Source: Nocardia goodfellowii
Lineage (GTDB): Bacteria; Actinomycetota; Actinomycetes; Mycobacteriales; Mycobacteriaceae
Assembly (NCBI RefSeq): GCF_017875645.1
Contig: NZ_JAGGMR010000001.1
Location: forward strand, 7,068,001 to 7,132,000
Length of the DNA stretch: 64,000 bases
Reading direction: 5' to 3'
The notes under the pieces were generated by a model, which was not told the origin of the DNA, ran no database searches, and saw only the letters and a program-made list of their open reading frames with translations. A program made the translations under genes and the position numbers. Below, piece by piece: positions 18,079 to 26,483 of the stretch (position 1 is the first letter of the stretch; every line of letters starts with the position of its first letter).

Positions 18079-18419
18079 CGAGGGTTTCCTTCGGTGTCGA
18101 GTGCGCGTGGCCGCTGGGCCGAATCCGAGGGGATCGTCAGGGCCGGAAGATGCGTCAGGGGGACGTGACGGGGCTCACGATTCAAGGCGGTTGTCCGAGA
18201 GAACACCAGGTGAACCGGTATTTGTCTGATCATCGGCGGCGGTGGGCGAAGAAAATTCGGTCGAAACCTGTCGGTGTGGCCCGGAATACTTCTGCCCGAC
18301 CGATGAGTTGTCCGAACTGTTCCCGTCTGATCTCGTGTGGGCTCCGGAACGTGGTTCGCCACTCGGCATCGGTCCGCCCCCTCGTTTTCCGCTCGTAGAC
18401 ATTCTCGGAGGTAGCCCGC
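18079..18419. other. divergent intergenic region, racemase / exporter
   Basis: This 341-bp gap must contain both promoters and has somewhat lower GC than its surroundings. No clear palindrome, -35/-10 pair or credible small ORF was recognised. The exporter's ribosome-binding site GGAGGT lies 7 bases before its ATG. Confidence 0.5.
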
Positions 18420-19892
18420 ATGCGCGCCGACATATCCGCCCCGCCAACGGGCGGAAAAACGCCGACAGTCATTCGGTTGCTGGTGCTCGCGACCTTCGTG
18501 GTGATCCTCAACGAAACCATCATGATCAACGCGATCCCCAGCCTGATGCACGACCTGGAGGTCGACGAGCAGGCCGCGCAGTGGGTATCCACCGCGTTCA
18601 TGCTCACCATGGCGGCGATCATTCCGATCACCGGCTGGTTCCTGCAGCGGGTCACCACGCGTAAGGCCTATGCCATCGCGATGGGCGTCTTCCTGGCGGG
18701 CACCGCGCTGTCCGCGGTCGCGCCCACCTTCGCGATTCTGCTGCTGGGCCGGGTCATCCAGGCCGGCGGCACCGCGGTGATGATGCCGCTGCTGATGACC
18801 ACGCTGATGACGGTGGTCGCCGAAGCGGATCGCGGCAAGGTGATGGGCAATGTCACCCTGGCCATCTCGGTCGCCCCGGCGATGGGTCCGGTCATCTCCG
18901 GTGTGGTCCTGAACTGGGCTTCGTGGCGCTGGCTTTTCGTGCTGGTGCTGCCGATCGCCGGTGCGGTCACCTACCTGGGCTACCGCAAGCTGGAAGATGT
19001 CGGCGAGCCGCAGACCGGTGATATCGATTGGGCCAGTGTGGCGTTCGCGGCGCTGGGCTTCGGCGGTCTGATCTACGGCTTGAGCAAGTTCTCGCCCGAC
19101 AATGTCGTCTCGCCCGTGCTGATGGTGGTCGCCGGTATCGCGCTGGTCGCGGTGTTCACGCTCCGCCAGCTCAAGCTGCAGCGTGTCGGATCGCCGCTGA
19201 TGGATCTGCGGGTCCTGTTGGCCGGCACCTACACCAAGGGCCTGATCCTGATGTCGATCGCCTTCCTGGCGATGCTCGGCTCGATGATGCTGCTCCCGCT
19301 GTACCTGCAGAACCTGCGGCATCTCTCGGCCCTGGAAACAGGTCTGCTGGTCATGCCGGGTGGTCTGGCCATGGGTCTGCTCGGGCCCACCGTCGGCAAG
19401 ATCTTCGACCGCTTCGGCGGCCGCGTCCTGGTGATTCCCGGCTCGATCGGCATCACCGCCGCGCTGGCCGGTTTCACCCAGATCTCCATGTCCATGCCGT
19501 ACTGGCAGCTGCTGGCGCTGCACATCGTGCTGATGGTGTCGCTCGCCGCGGTATTCACCCCGGTGTTCACCCTGGGTCTGGGTGCGCTGCCGCCGAACCT
19601 GTACTCACACGGCAGCTCCATGCTGGGCACCCTGCAGCAGGTCTCCGCGGCCTTCGGCACGGCGCTGGTGATCACGGTCATGGCGACCCGCACCAAGTCG
19701 CTCGTCGAGGGCGGCACCGAGCCGGTCGCGGCACAGCTCGACGGCATGCGAGTGGCCTTCGGGATCTCCGCGGCCCTGTCGGTGGTCGTGATCATCATGG
19801 CCGTGCTGCTGCCGGCCCGCGCCGCCGGCCACGGTCACGACGCGCCCGAGATCGAGGACGAAACGCGCGCACCGGAATTGGTCAAGGACTGA
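18420..19892 (+). CDS. DHA2-family MFS multidrug exporter (EmrB/QacA type)
   Basis: A 490-aa major facilitator protein with about 14 predicted helices. It is a drug:proton antiporter type 2 member by its N-terminal LNETIMINAIPSLMHDL (motif around helix 1) and WVSTAFMLTMAAIIPITGW. The motif LLGRVIQAGGTAVMMPLLMTT is also typical. ATG 18420 has GGAGGT well placed. A C-terminal acidic tail follows the last helix. Substrate unknown; no adjacent TetR or MarR regulator was found. Confidence 0.92.
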   Translation: MRADISAPPTGGKTPTVIRLLVLATFVVILNETIMINAIPSLMHDLEVDEQAAQWVSTAFMLTMAAIIPITGWFLQRVTTRKAYAIAMGVFLAGTALSAVAPTFAILLLGRVIQAGGTAVMMPLLMTTLMTVVAEADRGKVMGNVTLAISVAPAMGPVISGVVLNWASWRWLFVLVLPIAGAVTYLGYRKLEDVGEPQTGDIDWASVAFAALGFGGLIYGLSKFSPDNVVSPVLMVVAGIALVAVFTLRQLKLQRVGSPLMDLRVLLAGTYTKGLILMSIAFLAMLGSMMLLPLYLQNLRHLSALETGLLVMPGGLAMGLLGPTVGKIFDRFGGRVLVIPGSIGITAALAGFTQISMSMPYWQLLALHIVLMVSLAAVFTPVFTLGLGALPPNLYSHGSSMLGTLQQVSAAFGTALVITVMATRTKSLVEGGTEPVAAQLDGMRVAFGISAALSVVVIIMAVLLPARAAGHGHDAPEIEDETRAPELVKD

Positions 19893-19912
19893 GCACCCTG
19901 CCACCACCCGCG

Positions 19913-19946
19913 AAGCCCCGCACCCACTTCTTCGGGTGCGGGGCTT
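19913..19946 (+). terminator. rho-independent terminator after exporter gene
   Basis: A perfect 13-bp stem, AAGCCCCGCACCC with GGGTGCGGGGCTT, 8-nt loop, followed by TTT, starts 21 bp past the exporter stop. Confidence 0.85.
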
Positions 19947-20141
19947 TCCCGTTGTTCGAGCACGTGTGCGACGCGCCCCGCGCCGCGGCAACACGCCGGG
20001 CCGTCCGCGCCGCGATCCCGGTTTGAACCACCAGCCCCCACTGCCACGTACACAATGCGAAACAGGTGGATTCGGCGCGCCGACGGCCCTCGCGGGCGGG
20101 CGAGCCGGATGCAGCTGTCCGGCAACGACAGTGGAGCTCCA

Positions 20142-20789
20142 ATGAAACGTCTCGGACCGTGGCTCACCTTGGCGGCGATAGCCGTACTCGGTCTGGTCCT
20201 GCTGGTCGTCAATATGTCCAAGGACACCGAACCTTCCAGCGCGCAGCCGAATTCGGGACCGTCGCCCAGCGCGTCCGCCGCGCCGGAGTCCACCGGACCG
20301 AAGGCAACGCCGTTTCCGGCGAACGCCGACTATGTCGCGACGATTCCGCTGGCCGCGGGCGGTGTCATGACCCTGGAGATCACCGTCGAAGGTGACAAGG
20401 CCATCGCCTACGCCTGTGACGGCAAGGCCATCGAATCGTGGCTGCAAGGCCCGGCCACCAACGGCTCGCTGAAGCTGACCGGAAAGAACGACGCGACGCT
20501 GACCGGCACACACGACGGCACCGCGGTGAACGGCAACCTCTCGATCGGTGGAAAGCAGTGGCAATTCAAGGCCGAACCGGTCACGCCGCCCGCCGGACTG
20601 TATGTCTACAACGAGGGCGGGGTGCGGCAGAGTTGGATCGTCGACGAAAACGGCGGCGTCACCGGTGTGCAGCGCGCGGCCAACGGCAGCACCTCCCCGG
20701 CAGCGCCGTTGAACTCCGATGCGACCGCGGTCGTGAACGGCAAGCGGATCACCGCGACCAAGGTAAGTGGTGGTGACGATGTCGGCTGA
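20142..20789 (+). CDS. membrane-anchored exported protein of the Rieske module
   Basis: A 215-aa protein with one N-terminal helix (about residues 7-24), no lipobox, and then a Ser/Pro/Ala-rich linker, suggesting a signal anchor with the C-terminal domain outside the membrane. The exported domain (about 65-215) is rich in beta-type Thr/Gly/Val segments (VMTLEITVEGDKAIAYACDG). No known family recognised. ATG 20142 is preferred over in-frame ATG 20109 because GGAG precedes it. It overlaps the next gene, implying co-translation. Confidence 0.75.
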   Translation: MKRLGPWLTLAAIAVLGLVLLVVNMSKDTEPSSAQPNSGPSPSASAAPESTGPKATPFPANADYVATIPLAAGGVMTLEITVEGDKAIAYACDGKAIESWLQGPATNGSLKLTGKNDATLTGTHDGTAVNGNLSIGGKQWQFKAEPVTPPAGLYVYNEGGVRQSWIVDENGGVTGVQRAANGSTSPAAPLNSDATAVVNGKRITATKVSGGDDVG

Positions 20790-21354
20790 TCCGAACGCGA
20801 CCACCGTCCGGCGGGAGCGGCCCGCACGCCCGGCGGCCATCGTGCTTCCCCTACTCGCCGGTGCGGCGGTCGCCGTGATCCTCGGGGTGTACGGCAAGGT
20901 CCACGACCCGCGCTTCTTCTCGGTGAACGTGGCCGGATTCTCCAGCCCGACCGCGGTGAAGACCTGGCTGGCCACGCTGGCATTCGTGCTGGCACTGGCT
21001 CAACTGTTCTCGGCGGCGGCGCTGTACGGCAAGATCCGCCCGCTGGCGCAGGCGTCGTGGCCCGGACCCGTGCACGTCTGGTCGGGGCGGCTGGCCGTGC
21101 TGACCACCGTCCCGGTTGCGGTGCACTGCCTGTACGCCCTGGGATACCAGGATTCGACCACCCGGGTGCTGCTGCATTCGCTGTTCGGCTGCTTCTTCTA
21201 CGGCGCGTTCGTGGCGAAGATGCTGTTGCTCACCCGCAAGGGCTTGCCCGGATGGGTCATCCCGATCGCGGGCGGGGTGGTGTTCAGCGGACTAACCTTC
21301 GTGTGGCTGACCTCAGCGCTCTGGTTCTTCCTCAACAACGGCCTGACCTTCTAA
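20779..21354 (+). CDS. DUF6529-like polytopic membrane protein
   Basis: A 191-aa protein with about five hydrophobic segments. His99, His116 and His133 lie in or next to membrane segments (PVHVWSGR, VAVHCLYAL, VLLHSLFG) at regular 17-residue spacing, a pattern reminiscent of b-type heme ligation in cytochrome b561/ferric-reductase-like proteins. Heme binding is an inference. ATG 20779 chosen; in-frame GTG codons at 20767-20773 are alternatives. It sits between an exported anchored protein and a Rieske protein, so a transmembrane electron-transfer role is likely. Confidence 0.7.
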   Translation: MSADPNATTVRRERPARPAAIVLPLLAGAAVAVILGVYGKVHDPRFFSVNVAGFSSPTAVKTWLATLAFVLALAQLFSAAALYGKIRPLAQASWPGPVHVWSGRLAVLTTVPVAVHCLYALGYQDSTTRVLLHSLFGCFFYGAFVAKMLLLTRKGLPGWVIPIAGGVVFSGLTFVWLTSALWFFLNNGLTF

Positions 21355-21368
21355 CCGAAAGCTGAGCT

Positions 21369-21806
21369 ATGACCATCCCTGAGCTGAACCGCCGCACGGC
21401 AGTGGCCGGAGCGGGTGCGCTGGTCGCCGCCGCGACGTTGACCGCGTGCTCCACCTACGGCAAGGACGATGCACCCGACCCGGCGAAAACCGAGCCCGCG
21501 GCACCGGGTACCTCCGGGGCGAACGGGGCCGGCGGCATCGCCAAGACCGCCGACATCCCGGTCGGCGGCGGCAAGATCATCGGCAGCACCGTGCTGACGC
21601 AGCCGGCCGCGGGCCAGTTCGTCGGGCTGGACGCCACCTGCACGCACGCCGGGTGCAAGGTCAACGAGATCGCCGGCGGCACCATCAACTGCCCGTGCCA
21701 CGGCAGCAAGTTCAACCTCGACGGGTCGGTGGCCAACGGCCCGGCGACCCGCCCGCTGAAGACGAAAAGCGTTCGGGTGGAAGGCGATTCGATCGTCGAA
21801 GGTTAG
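21369..21806 (+). CDS. exported Rieske [2Fe-2S] protein
   Basis: A 145-aa protein. The N-terminus has twin arginines (NRRTAVAGAG) and a lipobox-like TLTAC (Cys27), so Tat export and lipid anchoring are both possible. The Rieske cluster ligands are all present: Cys91-x-His93 and Cys108-x-x-His111, with Cys96 and Cys110 placed for the stabilising disulfide. The domain is small, as in soluble Rieske ferredoxin-like proteins, and no cytochrome bc1 genes are adjacent. It follows the DUF6529-like gene by 14 bp. Its stop overlaps the convergent VOC gene. Confidence 0.9.
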   Translation: MTIPELNRRTAVAGAGALVAAATLTACSTYGKDDAPDPAKTEPAAPGTSGANGAGGIAKTADIPVGGGKIIGSTVLTQPAAGQFVGLDATCTHAGCKVNEIAGGTINCPCHGSKFNLDGSVANGPATRPLKTKSVRVEGDSIVEG

Positions 21807-22270
21807 CCGTTCTCGAACATTTCGGACATGCGCTTGTCCATCTCCGCCGGCGGCACGTCTTCGACATGGGTGGCCACGGTCCAGCGGTGACCCCACGGGT
21901 CCTCGAACGAGCCGCTGCGATCGCCGTAGAACTGGGTGGCCATGGGGGTGAGTTCCCGTGCCCCGGCCTGCAAGGCGGCGGCGAACGCGGCGTCGGAGTC
22001 CGGAACGTAGACGTGCAGGTTGACGGGCGTGCCACCGATCGTCTTCGGGTCCAGGAATTCCATTTCCGGCGCGGGATCGCCCAGCATGAGCAGCGAGTTG
22101 CCCAGCACGAGTTCGCAATGGGCGATCTTGCCGTCGGGCCGGGGCATGCGCATCCGCTCCGACGCGCCGAACACCTGCTTGTAGAAATCGATCGCGGCGG
22201 CGCAGCCGTCGACCGCCAGACCCGGCGAGACCACCGGATATCCGTCGGGGATGGGTTTGACATCAGACAT
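21803..22270 (-). CDS. VOC superfamily protein (PhnB/glyoxalase-like)
   Basis: A 155-aa vicinal-oxygen-chelate fold protein. It starts MSDVKPIPDGYPVVSPGL and carries the typical DFYKQVFGASE and DPWGHRW segments of the PhnB-like 'glyoxalase' subgroup. The metal-site residues are only partly identifiable, so enzymatic activity cannot be assigned. Convergent with the Rieske gene, with interlocked stop codons. Confidence 0.88.
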   Translation of the reverse strand: MSDVKPIPDGYPVVSPGLAVDGCAAAIDFYKQVFGASERMRMPRPDGKIAHCELVLGNSLLMLGDPAPEMEFLDPKTIGGTPVNLHVYVPDSDAAFAAALQAGARELTPMATQFYGDRSGSFEDPWGHRWTVATHVEDVPPAEMDKRMSEMFENG

Positions 22271-22356
22271 GAGAGACCTCCGGTCGAGTCATTGTGTGAT
22301 AGTTGCGAGCCTATTCCCGGGTTCAAGAGAAAAGGTCTGTTCGACCGAATGATCTT

Positions 22357-23067
22357 CTAGGGGCCCGCGACGCCACGCAGGCGGCGCACCTGGGCGGCGG
22401 TGACCGCCGTGAGCACGCCGGGGTCGACCGCGTCCGGCGCGGTCACCGCGATCTGAGCGAGCGTGTTGCCCACCTGGACGACGGAGACCAGCGTCATGAG
22501 GGTGATGCCGTCACTGACGGTGCGCAATTGATAGGAGGCGGCGGCGTCACCCGCGGCCGGCTGCTCGAGCGCGCCGAGCTGGAATTCGATGGCGGTCTCG
22601 TCCGCGTCGGCGCCGGAGTACACGGTGCAGCCGCGCAGGGTCTGCTGGACCGCGGCGAAGGCGGGACCGAGCTGGTCGGACGGATAGCTGGCCGCATCGA
22701 TATCGATGCTGGAGAAGTTGGGGCCGTTGTAGCCGATGAAGTTCCACGCGCGCGCTTCCGGGCGCTGCTCGCCGATCGGAGTCATCACCTGCTCGCAGCC
22801 CGCCGGTTTCGTCGGCGGCGGGTCACCGAGGGGCAGGTCGGCGGAGCGCGAGGCGCCCGAGGGTGTGAAGCCCGAGGGCAGATCGGCCGGGTCGAGCAGC
22901 CGCGCGAGCAGGACGTCGGAGTCGGTGATCGGCTCGCCGCCGGCGGGCGCCGCGGCGACGATTGGGCCGAACGCGGGCAGCACGGGTTTGTTCTCGGGGG
23001 TATCGGCGGAACATCCGGTCAGCGCGAGGCCGACCCCGGCCAGCAGCAGGCCGAGCCCTCTGATCAC
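22357..23067 (-). CDS. secreted lipoprotein, sensor/DUF5642-like
   Basis: About 236 aa. A short hydrophobic signal ends in the lipobox LALTGC, so it is a lipoprotein processed by LspA. Paired Cys residues and the pattern of a beta-rich extracytoplasmic domain (TRGC-type repeats, VQVGNTLAQIAV) resemble the PknH-sensor/DUF5642 lipoproteins of mycobacteria, but this family call is tentative. The GTG at 23067 is chosen because it overlaps the upstream stop as GTGA; GTG at 23076 is an alternative. Confidence 0.75.
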   Translation of the reverse strand: MIRGLGLLLAGVGLALTGCSADTPENKPVLPAFGPIVAAAPAGGEPITDSDVLLARLLDPADLPSGFTPSGASRSADLPLGDPPPTKPAGCEQVMTPIGEQRPEARAWNFIGYNGPNFSSIDIDAASYPSDQLGPAFAAVQQTLRGCTVYSGADADETAIEFQLGALEQPAAGDAAASYQLRTVSDGITLMTLVSVVQVGNTLAQIAVTAPDAVDPGVLTAVTAAQVRRLRGVAGP

Positions 23068-24023
23068 TCGGTCCACGACACCTGCGTGGTGATCGTCTGC
23101 CGCAGGTTGCTCTGGCTTCGCGGATCGCGGTAGGCCTGATGCCCGCCGAGGTTGATCGTCCCCGACACCGGCAGTGGCAGCCCGAGATCGACGGTGATGG
23201 TGCCCTGGCCCTGCATCACATAGTCCTCGATATCGAGGGTGCCCGCGTTGTTGGGCAGCGACCACACCTTCGACTTGGGGACCTGGGTGACGTTCAGATC
23301 GATGGTCAGCCGATTGCCCGCCCGGTGCGCGAGCGTCGCGGTGGTCACCTGATCGAGGGTGACGCCACCGTCGACTTCCTGGTGCACCGTCCACACCGCA
23401 CCCTCCCCGACCGGTTCGTCGGGGAACATGATCGAGCGATACACGGCTTGATAGAAGGCCTGTTCCAGCGCGGCGCGCGCGGCGTTGGAGGTGTCGGGCG
23501 AGGGTTCCAGGCGCAGCGCGGTGATCGCGCCGTCGTCGCTGAACTCGAACCCGGCGTGCGAACCGTCCGCGGCGGTGAGCGCCTTGTTCAGCGCCGGGTC
23601 CGGGCTGGTCACCGCGCCGAGGGTGAGGTCGCACCCCTCGGCGTTGGTCTGCGCCGTCATCGGAATGGTCAGCGGCGCGGTCGAGAAGTCGCGCACCGGT
23701 TGATCATTGATCTGCTGCTGGATGCTGTGCTCGGTGCGCAGCGTGACCTGCTGCGTGGTGCCCGCCGGGTAATCGGGACGCAGCACGGCATGCGGCTCCT
23801 CCCCCGCCGAGACCAGGGTGGCGGCCGCTTCGGAGATCGGCACGGTGACTTCCTTACCGATACCGAGAGGTTCGGTGCCGTCGGAGACCGCGGCCGTGTC
23901 GGAGTCGTCGGCGCACCCGACGGTGAACGCCGAAAGCCCGAGGGCGAGCACGACTAGCAGCACGCCGGAGCGCACACCGGAGCGCGCGATCCTTGGGGCG
24001 TGGGGGGAAGACAACACCGTCAC
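23064..24023 (-). CDS. secreted lipoprotein of unknown function
   Basis: About 319 aa from GTG 24023. The N-terminal basic stretch and hydrophobic core (VLLVVLALGLSA) end in the lipobox FTVGC. The mature part is a Thr/Ala/Val-rich beta-type domain without recognised motifs. It is translationally coupled to the next lipoprotein gene (overlapping ends), so the two probably act together on the cell surface. Divergent from lspA, whose product would process both. Confidence 0.75.
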   Translation of the reverse strand: MTVLSSPHAPRIARSGVRSGVLLVVLALGLSAFTVGCADDSDTAAVSDGTEPLGIGKEVTVPISEAAATLVSAGEEPHAVLRPDYPAGTTQQVTLRTEHSIQQQINDQPVRDFSTAPLTIPMTAQTNAEGCDLTLGAVTSPDPALNKALTAADGSHAGFEFSDDGAITALRLEPSPDTSNAARAALEQAFYQAVYRSIMFPDEPVGEGAVWTVHQEVDGGVTLDQVTTATLAHRAGNRLTIDLNVTQVPKSKVWSLPNNAGTLDIEDYVMQGQGTITVDLGLPLPVSGTINLGGHQAYRDPRSQSNLRQTITTQVSWTE

Positions 24024-24142
24024 AACCGACAGCGTACGACCGCTTCCTGAGTGGCGGCTTTGAGCGCGGCATTTACGCGCGGCCGGATCCCGCGAACACG
24101 CCCGCGCGGAGGCGCGGTGCATCGGCCGCATCGGACTGAGAG

Positions 24143-24805
24143 ATGATGAGTGTCGTGAGTGATGACCGCCCGTCCGAGGACAATCCACTATCGACAGATT
24201 CCGACAGCTACTCCGCCGAGTCCCAGGAACGTCGGGACGCGAATTCCGCCGGTGCGCCCAGTGTGGCGCACGAGCCCGTATCCGGCCCGCCGCGGCGGTT
24301 GCGCACCGTCTTGCTGATCGCGGCGGTGCTGCTCGGCCTGGACCTGCTCACCAAAACCATCGCCGTCGCGCAGCTCACCCCGGGTGATCCGGTCTACCTG
24401 ATCGGCGATTGGGCCCGATTCTCACTGGTACGCAACCCGGGCGCGGCGTTCTCCATGGCCACCGGCATGACCTGGCTGCTGACCCTGGTCGCGGCCGGCG
24501 TGGTCATCGGCGTCATCCGGATCGGGCGCACCCTGCGTTCGCTGTGGTGGGCGATCGGATTGGGCATGGTGCTCGGCGGCGCGCTCGGCAATCTGATCGA
24601 CCGGCTGTTCCGGGCCCCGGGGCCGTTGCAGGGCCATGTCGTCGATTTCGTGGCGATCGGCTGGTGGCCGGTGTTCAACGTGGCCGACTCCGCGATCGTG
24701 TGCGGTGCGATTCTGCTGGTGGCGTTGACGGTGTTCGGTTTCGAACCGGACGGCACGCGGCACGGGCAGAACGACAACGCTAAGGCTGAGGAGCAGGCGG
24801 CATGA
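24143..24805 (+). CDS. lspA: lipoprotein signal peptidase (signal peptidase II)
   Basis: A 220-aa aspartyl protease of the inner membrane that cleaves prolipoproteins before the lipidated Cys. Four helices; conserved NPGAAFSM (from Asn98), catalytic Asp153 (GNLIDRLF) and Asp182 (FNVADSAI). A 50-residue hydrophilic N-terminal extension before the first helix is longer than in Gram-negative LspA but usual for actinobacteria. ATG 24143 (or 24146) and a downstream GTG are possible starts. Overlaps the pseudouridine synthase by 4 bp. The order lspA-rluD also occurs in mycobacteria and Streptomyces. Confidence 0.97.
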   Translation: MMSVVSDDRPSEDNPLSTDSDSYSAESQERRDANSAGAPSVAHEPVSGPPRRLRTVLLIAAVLLGLDLLTKTIAVAQLTPGDPVYLIGDWARFSLVRNPGAAFSMATGMTWLLTLVAAGVVIGVIRIGRTLRSLWWAIGLGMVLGGALGNLIDRLFRAPGPLQGHVVDFVAIGWWPVFNVADSAIVCGAILLVALTVFGFEPDGTRHGQNDNAKAEEQAA

Positions 24806-25728
24806 GAGAGACACGGTCTATGCCGGTGCCGGACGGGCTCGACGGCATGCGGGTGGACGCGGGGTTGTCCCGGTTGCTCGGGTTGTCCCGGACCGCGGTG
24901 GCGACGCTCGCCGAGGACGGCTCGGTGCAGCTCGACGGCGTGGCCGCGGGCAAGTCGGATCGTCTGGTCGGCGGCGCGTGGCTGGAGGTCGAGTTCCCCG
25001 AACCCAAGCGGGAACTGACCATCGAGGCGGAGCCGGTGGAGGGGATGCGAATCCTGTACGCCGACGACGACATCGTGGCGGTGGACAAGCCGGTCGGCGT
25101 GGCCGCGCACACCGGCGTCGGCTGGACCGGGCCGACCGTGGTGGGCGGGCTGGCTGCGGCCGGATACCGGATCTCCACCTCGGGCGCCCATGAGCGCCAA
25201 GGGATTGTGCATCGGCTCGACGTCGGCACCTCCGGGGTGATGGTGGTCGCGCAATCCGAGCACGCGTACACCGTGTTGAAGCGGGCTTTCAAACAGCGCA
25301 CGGTCGAGAAGCGGTATCACGCTCTGGTGCAGGGGCATCCGGATCCCTCCAGTGGCACCATCGATGCGCCGATCGGCCGGGCGCGGGGCAACGACTGGAA
25401 GTTCGCGGTGACCTCGGACGGGCGGCCGAGTGTCACCCATTACGACACGATCGAGGCGTTCCAGGCGGCGAGCCTGCTCGATATTCACCTGGAAACCGGT
25501 CGGACACACCAGATTCGGGTGCATTTCTCGGCGATCCGGCATCCCTGCTGTGGTGATCTCACCTATGGCGCGGATCCGCGGCTGGCCGAACGGCTCGGGC
25601 TGGAGCGGCAGTGGCTGCACGCGAAGACGCTGGGGTTCCATCATCCGGCGGACGGGCGGTGGCTGGAGATCGAATCCGAGTACCCCGCCGATCTGAAGAA
25701 CGCGCTGGGCGTCTTGCGTAATGCCTGA
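24802..25728 (+). CDS. RluA/RluD-family pseudouridine synthase
   Basis: A 308-aa RNA-modifying enzyme. An N-terminal S4-like RNA-binding domain (about residues 10-75) is followed by the catalytic domain with Asp140 in the invariant [14 protein letters not shown]. It converts uridine to pseudouridine, by analogy in 23S rRNA helix 69 (RluD). ATG start overlaps lspA (ATGA), and the gene end overlaps the next ORF by 8 bp. Confidence 0.94.
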   Translation: MRETRSMPVPDGLDGMRVDAGLSRLLGLSRTAVATLAEDGSVQLDGVAAGKSDRLVGGAWLEVEFPEPKRELTIEAEPVEGMRILYADDDIVAVDKPVGVAAHTGVGWTGPTVVGGLAAAGYRISTSGAHERQGIVHRLDVGTSGVMVVAQSEHAYTVLKRAFKQRTVEKRYHALVQGHPDPSSGTIDAPIGRARGNDWKFAVTSDGRPSVTHYDTIEAFQAASLLDIHLETGRTHQIRVHFSAIRHPCCGDLTYGADPRLAERLGLERQWLHAKTLGFHHPADGRWLEIESEYPADLKNALGVLRNA

Positions 25729-26428
25729 AACCCTTCCGCCGGCAGGCACTTCCGCGCTCCGGCGCGGCGTGTTGTCCGGTGTGGTGGCGGTGGGTGCGGC
25801 AGCGCTGATGTTCGCGCTCGGCACGTTGCATCCGCCGCGACCGCTGGGGGTGGGTACCGACCGGCTCGGCCCGGAGCGGGGCGAGGCTGTGTCGGATTAT
25901 CTTGCGCGGGCTCGAGTTTCACTCGACGGCACGGATGCGCAGGAGCACTGGGCACTGGTCTCGTTCACGACGGAACTTCCCCCGGCGGCTATTCCAGCCC
26001 ATAGTGGCGGCATCCGCATCGGCCAAGTGCTGCACCGGGTTCCGATCCCCCGCGTGCAGACTCCGATCGTCACGGTCGGTGTGCCCGCGGGCGATGCCGT
26101 CGCCGTAGCGTCGGCCGACAACGCGGCCTGGCAGTTGCAAGCCCAGCTGGATCGTGACGTGACACTCGGCGTACTCGGCGACCGCGGGTTGCGCGCCACG
26201 TCGGTCTCCATCGCGCGCCTGCGCGCGGGTTGTGCCTGCACGGTGGGCCTCGTCGTCCGCGGCACCCTCACCGAACTCCGGAATCTCGCCACCGGCAACG
26301 ATATTCGCGCCGTCGAGGCCCTCCCGGCCGACGCGGTCGACGGCCACTTCGCCGTCACCCCCCTGCTGCCCGCCCACACCGGCACCGTCGGCCCCGCCCC
26401 CGACGACGGCCCGGTCCCCGAGCGATAA
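25721..26428 (+). CDS. membrane-anchored protein of unknown function
   Basis: A 235-aa protein with one N-terminal hydrophobic segment (about residues 17-35) and an exported C-terminal part. A CAC pair ([14 protein letters not shown]) near residue 170 stands out. No known domain recognised. The start overlaps the pseudouridine synthase gene by 8 bp, so it is co-transcribed with lspA-rluD. Followed by a strong terminator. Confidence 0.7.
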   Translation: MPETLPPAGTSALRRGVLSGVVAVGAAALMFALGTLHPPRPLGVGTDRLGPERGEAVSDYLARARVSLDGTDAQEHWALVSFTTELPPAAIPAHSGGIRIGQVLHRVPIPRVQTPIVTVGVPAGDAVAVASADNAAWQLQAQLDRDVTLGVLGDRGLRATSVSIARLRAGCACTVGLVVRGTLTELRNLATGNDIRAVEALPADAVDGHFAVTPLLPAHTGTVGPAPDDGPVPER

Positions 26429-26431
26429 CAA

Positions 26432-26472
26432 GATCGCCGGGCGGCGATCGCGCGCATCGCCGCCCGGTGATC
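26432..26472. terminator. bidirectional terminator between convergent genes
   Basis: A 17-bp stem with a single G-T wobble (left arm 26432-26448, loop CGCGCGC, right arm 26456-26472). It lies 4 bp after the anchored-protein stop and 12 bp before the MMPL stop on the other strand, so it can end both transcripts. Confidence 0.85.
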
Positions 26473-26483
26473 TTCGGCATTCG

